A DNA stretch of 64,000 nucleotides, taken from positions 806,001 through 870,000 of the forward strand of contig NZ_RQRU01000002.1 of the NCBI RefSeq assembly GCF_004335015.1, given 5' to 3'. The position numbers and the translations under genes were made by a program. Source of the DNA: Psychrobacter pygoscelis. Its GTDB lineage: Bacteria; Pseudomonadota; Gammaproteobacteria; Pseudomonadales; Moraxellaceae. Every line of letters starts with the position of its first letter. The stretch's first letter is position 1. Shown here piece by piece: positions 1-9,535 of the stretch. The notes under the pieces are model-generated. The model did no database searches. It had not been told where the DNA came from and saw only the letters and a list, made by a program, of their open reading frames with translations.

Positions 1-74
1 TACCCTTTGTTGTAAGCTAACCTTATAATAAGTTTACCTTTTTCTTGATATCAGCCCTTCAGGACGACGCCTTT

Positions 75-1331
75 ATGAAATTCTCGCCGACGGTTAATCA
101 TTCCTTAATCACTCGAATACTGCCCTTAGCGGTACTGACAGCCTCATTAGCCGCGTGTGGTGGCGGTGGCGGTGATTCAAGCCCTGTCCCTACCACGCCC
201 TCTGCCCCCTCCGATACGGCGCCGACCCCTAAACCTAACCCTCCTCAGGGCGGTCAAGTCGCGAAGCCTGATGAAGTGCTTGTCACGCCAGTTGCTCCCT
301 CTAAGCCAACCAACCCCTCTAAACCAGCTGAACCCTCTACTGATCAACCTCCGCCTTCTACGCCATCTTATGATGGTATTACCATGACTCAAAGCGAGCG
401 AGCGGTATTTGAGCGCTTAAATGCGCGGCGAGAGACTTGCGGCTTTGGTGGTCTAAATGCGAACTCAAAGCTGATGATGGCGGCCAACAACCATACCAAC
501 TACCTGCTGCATATGACTCAGTTTAGTGCTCAGCCCTTTCAAGGTCACTATGAGACGGGTGTTGACGAATTTAGTGGCACTAAAAACCCCTATTACTCAG
601 GGCGAGCAGTGGCTGATCGCTTATCTACTACCTCGAGAAAAGGTGCCAAAGCGGTAGCCGTAAACTATCCTTATTATACGGTTGCAGAAAATCTATCCTT
701 TTTGAGATTCAATGATACATACTTTGACAAAAATGGCGATGAGCAACTTGCCTTGAAGGGTATTAATGGCTTGCTGGCAGCACCGTATCATATGGCGAGC
801 TTACTGAGTCCAGAGTTTGCTGATATCGGTATAGGGTATGGCCGCACGCCAATGAAGTCGCCGTTTAAATTGGAGGGTGGTGGTAATACTGACGGGCAGG
901 CCAGTGTGCTTGAGATGGTGTTAGCGGTACAAAGAGATAATATTAGAACACCGCCCAATCAGGTCATTAGCTACCCGTGTACAGGCACAGTCGGCACTCA
1001 ATATGAGCTTAAACATGAGTCTCCCAATCCCTTTAGCAATACCAATCGAAACTTGGCAAAAGACCCCATTGGTCAGCCAATTTTTATCCTAGCCAATGGC
1101 AGTCTAAGAGTGAGCAATTACAAGATGACTGATGCGGCGAATAATGAGATTGCCCTTCAGGCGCTCACTGCAAAAAATGACCCCAATCATATATTAGAGC
1201 CGACGCAGGTCATATTGATGCCACTCACTGCGCTACAGCCCAATCAGACTTATCGGGTCACCTATCAGGCCTCTGTTAACGGTGCTAGCTCAGAGCCGTA
1301 TGAGGTTATCTTTAGCACTAAAGCGCAATAA
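75..1331 (+). CDS. CAP/SCP-domain lipoprotein
   Basis: Predicted secreted lipoprotein of 418 residues. The ATG at 75 is preferred over an in-frame TTG at 45, because it places a short charged N-terminus before a hydrophobic stretch and a lipobox (L-A-A-C) followed by a glycine run. A proline/threonine/serine-rich linker covers roughly residues 30-95. The middle region (about 105-290), with a conserved-looking LNARRETCG segment and several His/Asn residues, resembles a bacterial CAP (SCP/PR1-like) domain. The C-terminal ~80 residues resemble a beta-sandwich (Ig-like) domain ending in a YEVIFSTKAQ strand. CAP proteins in bacteria have mostly unknown functions, so no reaction is assigned. It is monocistronic, with a terminator directly downstream. 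Family assignment is moderately sure. Confidence 0.7.
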   Translation: MKFSPTVNHSLITRILPLAVLTASLAACGGGGGDSSPVPTTPSAPSDTAPTPKPNPPQGGQVAKPDEVLVTPVAPSKPTNPSKPAEPSTDQPPPSTPSYDGITMTQSERAVFERLNARRETCGFGGLNANSKLMMAANNHTNYLLHMTQFSAQPFQGHYETGVDEFSGTKNPYYSGRAVADRLSTTSRKGAKAVAVNYPYYTVAENLSFLRFNDTYFDKNGDEQLALKGINGLLAAPYHMASLLSPEFADIGIGYGRTPMKSPFKLEGGGNTDGQASVLEMVLAVQRDNIRTPPNQVISYPCTGTVGTQYELKHESPNPFSNTNRNLAKDPIGQPIFILANGSLRVSNYKMTDAANNEIALQALTAKNDPNHILEPTQVILMPLTALQPNQTYRVTYQASVNGASSEPYEVIFSTKAQ

Positions 1332-1378
1332 TGCGACTAATCGTGGCAAGCAGTCTCTAGTTGCCCTTAGCTTATTTG

Positions 1379-1420
1379 CAAAACCCTAGTCGTTGTCAGC
1401 TAACTGCTAGGGTTTTTTAA
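1379..1420. terminator. Bidirectional rho-independent terminator
   Basis: An inverted repeat AAAACCCTAG / CTAGGGTTTT encloses a 17-base loop and runs into a T tract on the plus strand and an A-rich start that gives a T tract on the minus strand. It sits between the convergent CAP lipoprotein gene and the hybrid kinase gene, so it can serve both. Confidence 0.8.
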
Positions 1421-1440
1421 TAACTAGAATTTGTCATGTT

Positions 1441-4400
1441 CTAATTAGTGGGGTTAGGGTTATGCAAAAACTGCTTAAGCACAGTGGAGAGCTTGTCTTT
1501 ATTCAGTGGCTTAGCGAGGAAGCTATTCATTCCCGCTTGCAGGCAGGCATTGCGGTCCTCATCCGTGTCATTGGCGGTTAGCGCAATGATAGGAATGTTA
1601 TTGTTATCAGCACGGATCTGTTCGGTGGCGGATAGACCGTCGAGAATAGGCATGCGGCAGTCCATTAAAATTAACCCAACTTCGTTAGGGTATTGATTGA
1701 GAGTCTGGATTGCTGCTGCGCCATTTTCTGCGACGATACTACGGTAGCCAAGCTTTTCAAGTACTTTGCAGGCGACTTTTTGATTCATAGGATTGTCCTC
1801 AGCTACCAAGATTAAAGGAGAGTCAGGCTGAGTAGAGTGAGCGTTAGAGACCGCGTCATCGCTGACGACATTAGAATCAGAGTCATACTTTATATCTGAT
1901 TTATCTGTGTCACTAGGTGGTAAAGAAGGCGTAGTTACCGTTGGCTTGGCATTAACATTGCCATTGTTATCAATATCGCCATTATCCTTGAGGTTATCAG
2001 CCTCTCCTTCTAAAGAGGCGAGGAACTGATTTAAAGACGCTTGAGCGTCGTTAGCGCTGGCTTGGCTGTGGCGCTGCCAAGTCGCTTGAGAGAGGCGGCT
2101 TATCTCTGAGATTAAGTGGCCCACATCTAATGGCTTGGCTAAGTAGCCATCGAATTTTTCAATAGTCTGAGAGGCAATACCACGCTCTGGCATCATACTG
2201 ACGAGTATCTTAGGTAATGCTTCGTAATGAGCAAGCGGTTCAAGCTTGCTAGTGTCACTTTGCTGATACAGCTCGTAATCGATAAGTAAAATAGTCGTTA
2301 AGTTCGCATTAGCGGCGTTGGTTAATTGCTGGGAGACACTCTGAATGCTTGAATCATCAATGCTAGTGCGAAAAATAGCAGGAATGAGTAAATAGTTACA
2401 GAGTTGGCTTAGATAATGAGCGCTAATCTCTTGCTGAACAAAAGCCACCAAGAAGGTAGATGATAAGTCTGTATTAAAGAGATAGACAGGCTGGTAAGAG
2501 GGTGTGACTCTAGGCAAGCATAAGCTAAAAGTGCTGCCGACATTAGCGGTGCTGTCTAAATGAATATAACCACCGAGTAACTGCGCAAAATTATTGGAAA
2601 TAGCCAATCCCAGTCCTGAGCCACCATACTGCCGACTGATAGAGTCGTTGGCCTGATTAAAAAAGGAGAATAGTTTCTTTTGTTCTGCTTTTTCGATGCC
2701 AATACCTGTATCTTTCACACTAAAGCACAACCACTGCTGATCGTTGTTGGTTAATGGACAGTTTGCCGCTGGGTTAGGGGGGCCTGAAGTCTGAGCAGAA
2801 GCAGACGACAAATGCGCAATAACGCTGCTGTTGGAAGCTAAGTAGGTTTGACTGTGGGACTGGTTATAAGGATAGGTCTGTGAGGTTAGCAAAGCGTTAC
2901 TGGATGCACTATTGACACCAGAATAGTGCTTATGGGCTTTACTAGGCGGCACATAGCGCGAGTCATCTGCCATCATAGGCTCAATAATCAGCGCCACATA
3001 CCCTGATTGGGTAAACTTGATGGCATTGCCCACTAGGTTCATGAGTATCTGTCGCAGTCTTCCGGTATCTGTCTTTAGGTATCTTGGACACTGCGGATCA
3101 AAGAAATAATGTAGCTCAATGCCTTTTCGTCGAGCATTGCCTACCATCAGCTCACAGACCTGCTGACACAGGCTCAAAATATCGACCATTTCTGACTCGA
3201 TTTTTAGCTTGCCCGCATCCATCTTTGCCATATCTAGCATACTGTTTAGCATGGTCAGCATAGCTTGGCTGCTCTGCTTTAGCGTCGCAAGAGTCTCTTG
3301 TTGCTCAGCCTCTAAATTGTCAGAACTGAGCAACTCCATCATGCCTATCATGCCCGCAAGTGGGGTACGAAGCTCATGACCCATGACTGACCACAGCTGC
3401 TCGAAGTCAGTTAAGCGGGTCTGTTGGCGCTGCAGCTGAGAATAAGCGTCATTGATTTGCTCTGTAAACACATTGATATTGCTCAATAAAGCAGTAAATC
3501 CATGAATCTGACCATGCTCTCCAAACCAAGGCATAATATGCAGCTGATAGGTTTGATTGTCTTCTAAACTTTTGACTAAGAGCGTTCGGGTCACTCGCTG
3601 AGCGCTGAGCTTGGTTAAGGTTTGGTGCGTGGCTTTATCGATTCCAGTAATAAAGTCGGTTAAGGTATAAGCGACACCGCGCTGAAAAGAAGTGGCAAAA
3701 ACTTGCTCAAAACGCTGGTTGAAGAAGCTAATCTGACCATGGCGCTTGATAGTCAGCATCGGTAAGGGTGAGTGATCAATCAGTCGATCCAAGCGATGGG
3801 TTAATAGCTGAGAGCGGCGGTAATTTTTATGCAGATGGTAGTTGATTCGACTTAGCGCATGGCCCATTCGCAAAAACTCTTTTGTGGCATTGGACTGGGT
3901 AAACGTCGGCGGCGAATAAATCTCTTTAGAGTATAAGGAGAGACCTTCGGTGTATTGAATCAACTGCTCCCACTCGTAGCGCCGCTTCAATACCAAAACC
4001 AGATAAATCATCAATAAAGTAAAAGCTACTAATAAAGGCAGCCAATAGCGTAAGGATGTCCAGTGGATAGTAGCAGGCGGGTGATATATGTTGACATGGA
4101 TTTGATAACCATTCTCTAAGTCTATCCAGCCAGATAACTTGGCATTATCGATCGTGTACTGATTGTCCTGATGAAGAGGGGTAGGCAGTGGCAGTGAGCT
4201 GTGTTCACGATTGTCTTCATCAGAAAGGTAGTAGTTATAAATAAAGGTCTGGCCTGAAGGGGCCATTGCCATCAGCTGATAGCTAACATCTTTTAAAAAT
4301 GGCTTTTTTAATAGGCTTTTCAGCTGGGATTGATTGCTGACATCATGGTCTTTTATCTCATGAACTAAGCGCAAAAATAGAGTCTGGCTACGTTGATGCT

Positions 4401-4509
4401 GCTGTTCTATAACGGTGATATAAGCCAAATAATAATACATTGCCAACATAACCGCGAGTGACAAAATATAGAATCTAAATATGCGTTGTAAGGAGGGTTT
4501 TTTTTTCAT
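1441..4509 (-). CDS. Hybrid sensor histidine kinase (GacS/BarA-like)
   Basis: Membrane-bound hybrid kinase of about 1022 residues. The ATG at 4509 is chosen over the longer ORF because it starts with MKKK and leads directly into the first membrane helix (about residues 10-30). A periplasmic sensor region follows, then a second helix near 155-175, a PAS-like region (about 245-340), a dimerisation/phosphoacceptor box with GHELRTPL (His near 378), and an ATPase domain with SGLGLAISNN (near 628). A receiver-like segment follows that lacks a convincing phosphoacceptor Asp, then a canonical receiver domain with LILMDCRMP (Asp about 950). The protein ends right after this receiver. BarA/GacS proteins usually end in an Hpt domain, which is not seen here, so phosphotransfer may use a separate Hpt protein. 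The low-complexity Asn/Asp/Ser linker between the two receivers is also notable. Confidence 0.85.
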   Translation of the reverse strand: MKKKPSLQRIFRFYILSLAVMLAMYYYLAYITVIEQQHQRSQTLFLRLVHEIKDHDVSNQSQLKSLLKKPFLKDVSYQLMAMAPSGQTFIYNYYLSDEDNREHSSLPLPTPLHQDNQYTIDNAKLSGWIDLENGYQIHVNIYHPPATIHWTSLRYWLPLLVAFTLLMIYLVLVLKRRYEWEQLIQYTEGLSLYSKEIYSPPTFTQSNATKEFLRMGHALSRINYHLHKNYRRSQLLTHRLDRLIDHSPLPMLTIKRHGQISFFNQRFEQVFATSFQRGVAYTLTDFITGIDKATHQTLTKLSAQRVTRTLLVKSLEDNQTYQLHIMPWFGEHGQIHGFTALLSNINVFTEQINDAYSQLQRQQTRLTDFEQLWSVMGHELRTPLAGMIGMMELLSSDNLEAEQQETLATLKQSSQAMLTMLNSMLDMAKMDAGKLKIESEMVDILSLCQQVCELMVGNARRKGIELHYFFDPQCPRYLKTDTGRLRQILMNLVGNAIKFTQSGYVALIIEPMMADDSRYVPPSKAHKHYSGVNSASSNALLTSQTYPYNQSHSQTYLASNSSVIAHLSSASAQTSGPPNPAANCPLTNNDQQWLCFSVKDTGIGIEKAEQKKLFSFFNQANDSISRQYGGSGLGLAISNNFAQLLGGYIHLDSTANVGSTFSLCLPRVTPSYQPVYLFNTDLSSTFLVAFVQQEISAHYLSQLCNYLLIPAIFRTSIDDSSIQSVSQQLTNAANANLTTILLIDYELYQQSDTSKLEPLAHYEALPKILVSMMPERGIASQTIEKFDGYLAKPLDVGHLISEISRLSQATWQRHSQASANDAQASLNQFLASLEGEADNLKDNGDIDNNGNVNAKPTVTTPSLPPSDTDKSDIKYDSDSNVVSDDAVSNAHSTQPDSPLILVAEDNPMNQKVACKVLEKLGYRSIVAENGAAAIQTLNQYPNEVGLILMDCRMPILDGLSATEQIRADNNNIPIIALTANDTDEDRNACLQAGMNSFLAKPLNKDKLSTVLKQFLHNPNPTN

Positions 4510-4633
4510 GAAAGTATCGGACCCGTGAGTCAAACGCAGTGTATGGCAATGTAATAATGGACTTAGTATAGCATTGTCTAGATAAGCTCGGCATCGCAAA
4601 GATTGAGCCGTAGCGATATAAGGCAAACTGCCC

Positions 4634-4663
4634 TATAATGCAAGCATTAGTATTCATTCAACA
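4634..4663 (+). promoter_or_regulatory. Possible promoter region of fmt with a repeated 18-mer
   Basis: A TATAAT box at 4634-4639 is followed by ATTAGTATTCATTCAACA at 4646-4663. The same 18 bases occur at 22887-22904, again just after a TATAAT, upstream of grpE. No good -35 hexamer is seen at normal spacing, so the promoter call is tentative. Confidence 0.3.
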
Positions 4664-4687
4664 ACCTTGATCATCATCAATTAGCCT

Positions 4688-5815
4688 ATGACCATGACGC
4701 ACCCCAACCGTTCTAATAGTGCCACCAAGCTTAGCAATACCTCTACGGCTAACGCATCAGCGGTTAGACGCCGAGTAATATTTGCTGGAACGCCAGAATT
4801 TGCCGCCAGTAGTTTGCAAGCTCTTATCGACAAGCAAGCTGAATTGAATCTTGATATTGTGGCGGTATATACCCAGCCCGATCGTAAAGCAGGCCGTGGC
4901 CAGAAGCTAACTGCCTCACCAGTAAAGACCCTAGCATTGGCCCATGATATCCCAGTAGAGCAGCCTTCAACCTTCAAGAAATCTACAGACGAAGGCAAAG
5001 TTTCACGTGAAACTTTAGCCAACTATCGACCAGATATTATGGTGGTCGCGGCTTATGGGTTGATACTTCCTACGGGCGTTTTGGCGATACCGACCTATGG
5101 CTGCTTGAACATTCATGCCTCACTATTACCTCGCTGGCGAGGCGCTGCACCTATTCACCGCGCTATCTTAGCGGGTGATGATAAGACGGGCATTACCATC
5201 ATGCAGATGGATAAAGGGCTAGATACTGGAGACATGCTTTACAAAGCTGAATGTGCTATCTCAGTAGAGGATACTACCGCAAGCTTACATGATAAGTTGG
5301 CAGAACTTGGTGCACAAGCCATTATTACTGTGCTCAAAGATTTGGATGGTTATCAAGCGAATGCTGAGCGTCAAGACGATAGCTGTGCCAACTATGCCGA
5401 AAAGCTGAGCAAAGCCGAAGGTGAGATTGACTGGCATCAACCCGCCGATACCATTGAGCGGCAAATTCGCGGTATGTATCCCTACCCAAGTACTTATACT
5501 TTTTTAAAAGAAGATGATAAGCTCAAGCGGGTCAAGATATTGGCAGCTATGCCAGTCAATCAGAGTCAAACCACTGTGGCACAGCCTGGTAGCATTATCA
5601 GTGTGGGAAAAAATGCTATTTTGGTCGCTTGCGGCAAGCAGCAGCAAGCCGATGACATGGCAACTACCTTGCGATTGACCGAGCTACAATTTGCTGGAAG
5701 CAAAGCTGTCACTGCTGAGCAAATATGCCATGGCAACCAGCTAAACGACGGTGATAGCTTTCAGTCATCAATGCCGCAGGCGACGGATCATAAAATAGGG
5801 CGTGATGAGATATGA
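4688..5815 (+). CDS. fmt: Methionyl-tRNA formyltransferase
   Basis: Transfers a formyl group from 10-formyl-THF to Met-tRNA(fMet) to make the initiator tRNA, in the cytoplasm. The N-terminal formyltransferase domain shows GTPEFAASSL near residue 35 and the hallmark SLLPRWRGAAPI with the catalytic Asn-Ile-His region before it. ITIMQMDKGLDTGDM follows, as in the family. The C-terminal domain is recognisable. At 375 residues it is longer than the usual ~315 because of an N-terminal Asn/Thr/Ser tail of about 28 residues and a C-terminal extension. It overlaps rsmB by four bases (ATGA), indicating translational coupling. The peptide deformylase gene def, often next to fmt, is absent; a sensor kinase lies upstream on the other strand. 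A 20-base perfect palindrome matching the parS core lies inside the gene. Confidence 0.96.
   Translation: MTMTHPNRSNSATKLSNTSTANASAVRRRVIFAGTPEFAASSLQALIDKQAELNLDIVAVYTQPDRKAGRGQKLTASPVKTLALAHDIPVEQPSTFKKSTDEGKVSRETLANYRPDIMVVAAYGLILPTGVLAIPTYGCLNIHASLLPRWRGAAPIHRAILAGDDKTGITIMQMDKGLDTGDMLYKAECAISVEDTTASLHDKLAELGAQAIITVLKDLDGYQANAERQDDSCANYAEKLSKAEGEIDWHQPADTIERQIRGMYPYPSTYTFLKEDDKLKRVKILAAMPVNQSQTTVAQPGSIISVGKNAILVACGKQQQADDMATTLRLTELQFAGSKAVTAEQICHGNQLNDGDSFQSSMPQATDHKIGRDEI
4997..5016. promoter_or_regulatory. parS-like ParB binding site inside fmt
   Basis: AAAGTTTCACGTGAAACTTT is a perfect 20-base palindrome containing the 14-base core GTTTCACGTGAAAC of the widely conserved parS site (consensus TGTTTCACGTGAAACA). 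The outer T/A pair is replaced by A/T. It is one of four such sites in about 11 kb. Confidence 0.75.
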
Positions 5816-7326
5816 GCAAGCTAGGGGTCAATGTTAGGGCTAAGGTGATTGAGACACTGCTCGCCATTCAGCAAGGTCAGTCTTTGAGCGGCTTATTAGA
5901 CCCGCTACTGAATAGTCTAAGTGGTGACGATAAGGGCTTCGCGCACGCGCTGCTACTCACTACATTACGTCAATGGCATGCGACCAGCAGGCTGCTCGAC
6001 TCATTAGCTGACAACCCCATTGAAGAGCTGGCAGTACGAACGACCATTCAAGTCGGTTTTACCCAGCTGCTATATCTACAGGTTGCCGATCATGCGGCCA
6101 TCCACGAGACCGTAGAAGCGGTAAAACAGCTTGATCTGGCGCGCGCGTCTGGTCTAGTCAATGCAATATTGCGCAAGGTCGCTAAAAATACCCATAAGTT
6201 CCGCAAAAAATGCGATAAAAATCATAGCTTACCCAATTGGCTGGCTCAGCGGCTGAAGACGGACTGGCGTGAGCAGTACAGTAGCTTGACACTAGGTCTA
6301 CGCCAAGCAGCGCCGATGTTTTTACGGGTTAATTTGCTCGAATCTGATGCCACCACCTATCTAGCAGAGCTTAATGAAGCAGACATCAAGGCAGAGGTTC
6401 TCACGCTTTGCACCGGCATTAAGCCAACTGCCAACTGCTCTGATACTGCACAATCTGAGGGGCTAACTGTTCGCCAAGAGGTGATTCATCTGCAAGAGAG
6501 CGTCGCTGTAAGTCGATTGCCATATTTTGCTGAAGGCATGGTCAGTGTTCAAGATGCCCATGCCCAACTGGCTGCCCCCATCATCCACAGCTTGATTAAT
6601 CATAAGGTTACAAGTCAAGAAGATAACCAACCACGCTCATTAAGGCTACTTGATGCTTGCGCGGCACCAGGTGGCAAGCTTGCCCACTGGTTAGAATTAC
6701 TTGATTTGGCGCTTAGTGACAACACCATTAATAGTGATAAGTTTCACGTGAAACAAGCCAAGCTACCTGTGAATCAAGTAAGTCTAACCGCTATCGACAA
6801 TGAGTCAGCACGGATTACACGTATCTTTGAGAATTTAGAACGGCTGCAGCTACCAAGAGCAATGTCCAAGCGCGACTTAGACTTGGACATTGTCTGTGCC
6901 GATGCGACGCAGTGGCAAGTCAAGCAGGCAGAGCAGGCAGGCTTTGATGCTATCGTGTTAGATGCGCCTTGCACTGCGACAGGTGTCATCCGCCGTCACC
7001 CTGATATTACTTTGCTGCGCAATGAAGCCGATGTCGCGCAGACCGTCACGTTGCAAGCACAAATTTTGGACAATCTGTGGGGGCCGCTCAATACTGGCGG
7101 TTACTTACTGTATATCACCTGCTCTATTTTGAAGGCCGAAAATGTCGAGCAGATGCAGGCATTTTTAAGCCGTCATAACGATGCGATGGTTGTTCCCTTT
7201 GCTGGCGAGGACTGTAATTGGGGAATTGAGCAAGCCATTGGGCGTCAATGTCTGCCGGTCTATCAGGATGAGGACCATAAAGGTGGTGATGGTTTTTATT
7301 ACGCCTTGCTGCAAAAGAGTGCGTAA
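5812..7326 (+). CDS. rsmB: 16S rRNA m5C967 methyltransferase RsmB
   Basis: Methylates C967 of 16S rRNA. The N-terminal ~150 residues resemble the NusB-like RNA-binding domain, with a LLLTTLRQWHATSRLLD segment. The C-terminal Rossmann domain shows LDACAAPGGK (SAM motif), LDAPCTATGVIRRHPD (catalytic Cys region) and ITCSILKAEN (nucleophile Cys). At 504 residues it is longer than the usual ~430, owing to inserts around residues 200-225 and 300-330. The second of these holds a parS-like sequence. The start ATG overlaps the fmt stop codon. Followed by a 295-base AT-rich gap before thrC. Confidence 0.95.
   Translation: MSKLGVNVRAKVIETLLAIQQGQSLSGLLDPLLNSLSGDDKGFAHALLLTTLRQWHATSRLLDSLADNPIEELAVRTTIQVGFTQLLYLQVADHAAIHETVEAVKQLDLARASGLVNAILRKVAKNTHKFRKKCDKNHSLPNWLAQRLKTDWREQYSSLTLGLRQAAPMFLRVNLLESDATTYLAELNEADIKAEVLTLCTGIKPTANCSDTAQSEGLTVRQEVIHLQESVAVSRLPYFAEGMVSVQDAHAQLAAPIIHSLINHKVTSQEDNQPRSLRLLDACAAPGGKLAHWLELLDLALSDNTINSDKFHVKQAKLPVNQVSLTAIDNESARITRIFENLERLQLPRAMSKRDLDLDIVCADATQWQVKQAEQAGFDAIVLDAPCTATGVIRRHPDITLLRNEADVAQTVTLQAQILDNLWGPLNTGGYLLYITCSILKAENVEQMQAFLSRHNDAMVVPFAGEDCNWGIEQAIGRQCLPVYQDEDHKGGDGFYYALLQKSA
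6740..6755. promoter_or_regulatory. parS-like ParB binding site inside rsmB
   Basis: AGTTTCACGTGAAACA matches the parS consensus at 15 of 16 positions, with only the first base differing. It lies in a segment of rsmB encoding an apparently non-conserved insert (residues about 310-315). Confidence 0.75.
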
Positions 7327-7621
7327 AGATGGGAATAAGCTGACCATTATGTAGTGCTAAAATAAGCGGCGACCTGATATCTTCTATTCTATGCTTGCCG
7401 TAAATGGTATTGCTTTTGATAAATGGTTAGCGATTTTAAGAAGTAACAGCAAGATTAGTTTTTTTATATTAATGATAAGTTATTGATTTTATTATATTTA
7501 ATAATTAGTAAGTAACACTTCGTATGTCTAAAGGATGAGCGAATAGTTGTAACTTAGTGCGTTTGTCCTCCCTATCCGAAGCCAAAATAGCCAAATAATT
7601 CGTAATTTATAGGATGATTCG

Positions 7622-9052
7622 ATGAAATATATCAGTACCCGTGGTCAGACAGCACCGATGGACTTTAGCGACGTACTCTTAATGGGATTGGCCCCTGACG
7701 GTGGCTTAATGTTGCCTGAGTCTTACCCACAAGTAGATAGCGCAACGTTAAATGACTGGCGGCAGATGAGCTACCCTGAGCTGGCATTTGCGATTATGCG
7801 CTTGTTTGCTACGGATATTGACGAGGCTGACTTAAAAGATATCGTTGAGCGTACCTATACCGAATCGGTATTTGGCACAAGTGATATTACCCCAGTTCGT
7901 AAGCTTGAAGATAACCTGTATATTTTGGGATTATCCAATGGTCCAACGTTAGCGTTTAAAGACGTGGCGATGCAGTTTTTGGGTAATGCTTTTGAGTATG
8001 TACTGAAGAAAAAAGACGAGCGTCTGACCATTATCGGAGCGACCAGTGGTGATACTGGCAGCGCGGCAGAATATGCGCTACGTGGTAAAGACAATATTGA
8101 AGTATTTATGTTGTCGCCGCAAGGTAAGATGAGTGCCTTTCAGCGCGCGCAAATGTATAGCTTAACTGATGACAATATTCACAACATCGCCATTAAAGGT
8201 ATGTTCGATGACTGCCAAGATATTGTCAAAGCTCTACAGCAAGACGCTGATTTTAAAGAAAAATACAGCCTAGGCACCGTCAACTCAATCAATTGGGGCC
8301 GAATTCTAGCGCAGGTGGTTTATTACTTTAAAGCGTATTTTGCAGTAATGGATTCAGCTGTGCAGGATAGCGATAAAAAAGTAAGCTTCTGCGTGCCCTC
8401 GGGTAATTTTGGTAATATCTGCGCCGGTCATATTGCTCGTGAGATGGGATTACCTATCGATCGTCTCATCGTTGCCACCAATGAAAACGATGTGCTCAAT
8501 GACTTTTTTAATCAAGGCGCTTACAACCCGCGTCCTGCCGATAAGACCTATGTAACATCTAGCCCGTCAATGGATATCTCCAAGGCCTCTAACTTTGAGC
8601 GCTTTATCTATTTGCTTCTTGAGAGAGATACAGACCGCGTCCATAGCCTATTTGATGGGGTAAAGTCTGGTAAGGGCTTTGATTTATCTGATGTGATGCA
8701 GACGGTTAGTTCGCGCTATGGCTTCGCAGCAGGTAAATCGGCGCATAGTGATAGGCTTGCGACGATCAAAGACTTATATGACAATTATAATGACCTTATC
8801 GATCCGCATACAGCTGATGGCGTCAAGGTCGCGCGTGAGCTTCAACGTGAGGATGAAATTATCATTTGCGCCGAAACTGCATTGCCAGTGAAGTTCGCCG
8901 AAACTATCTTTGAGGCTGTCGGTCCGATAGATATTGAGCGTCCTGAGCATACTAAGGGTCTTGAAGACTTGCCGCAGCGTGTCGTCGAGCTTGACAATAA
9001 GCCGAGTCTGGTAGCCGATGAGATTCGCAAAGTAGTCGCTCCCAGCGCTTAA
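7622..9052 (+). CDS. thrC: Threonine synthase
   Basis: PLP enzyme converting O-phosphohomoserine to threonine, the last step of threonine synthesis. It starts with the typical MKYISTRG and contains APDGGLMLPE near residue 24, the PLP lysine in GPTLAFKDVAMQF (Lys113), a phosphate-binding GATSGDTGSAAEYAL loop and SGNFGNICAG near residue 260. At 476 residues it fits the long (type I) form found in gammaproteobacteria. No homoserine dehydrogenase gene lies upstream within the window, so thrC appears to be transcribed alone from the 295-base AT-rich region before it. Confidence 0.96.
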   Translation: MKYISTRGQTAPMDFSDVLLMGLAPDGGLMLPESYPQVDSATLNDWRQMSYPELAFAIMRLFATDIDEADLKDIVERTYTESVFGTSDITPVRKLEDNLYILGLSNGPTLAFKDVAMQFLGNAFEYVLKKKDERLTIIGATSGDTGSAAEYALRGKDNIEVFMLSPQGKMSAFQRAQMYSLTDDNIHNIAIKGMFDDCQDIVKALQQDADFKEKYSLGTVNSINWGRILAQVVYYFKAYFAVMDSAVQDSDKKVSFCVPSGNFGNICAGHIAREMGLPIDRLIVATNENDVLNDFFNQGAYNPRPADKTYVTSSPSMDISKASNFERFIYLLLERDTDRVHSLFDGVKSGKGFDLSDVMQTVSSRYGFAAGKSAHSDRLATIKDLYDNYNDLIDPHTADGVKVARELQREDEIIICAETALPVKFAETIFEAVGPIDIERPEHTKGLEDLPQRVVELDNKPSLVADEIRKVVAPSA

Positions 9053-9535
9053 GTTTAGTATGACTAGCATTTGTAAGCGACAATATCAAAGATAACTTAT
9101 CAATACTTTAATGGACGAGTTAATGTGTTATTAGAGCTGAGCACTGCTAAGATTGCACTGGCTGATAGCTTCAATAGCTGGTGCATTTATTCTACTAAAC
9201 TTTAACGAAGTGCTGCTGCGAGCGATGCAAGTTTATCGTCAATTCTGTAGAATGAGTATTCTTAACAAGAGTCGCTGAAATTAAAGATAATTTTGCCAAA
9301 ATATTCGAGATTGTGACTGTCATTGTGCTATTGTTAGACATATTGTAAATTTGATCAAACTGTTGGTCAGTTAAGGTTATTGATAGCGGACTGTTTTAAG
9401 TGCTAAAGCTAGCGTAGAGCTATCATCAGACCATCATTATGATGGCGTAATTGGTCTACTGTTCAATGTGAGCTATCGAATCATACGCTGTCTATTAATC
9501 AATCATGGTTACTCTAGCAGGTCACAGCCTACTTT
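9053..9535. other. Intergenic region without a recognised gene
   Basis: 483 bases between thrC and the LysM gene. No ORF with a ribosome binding site and no strong hairpin with a T tract was seen. It probably holds the promoter of the LysM-protein gene. Confidence 0.5.
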
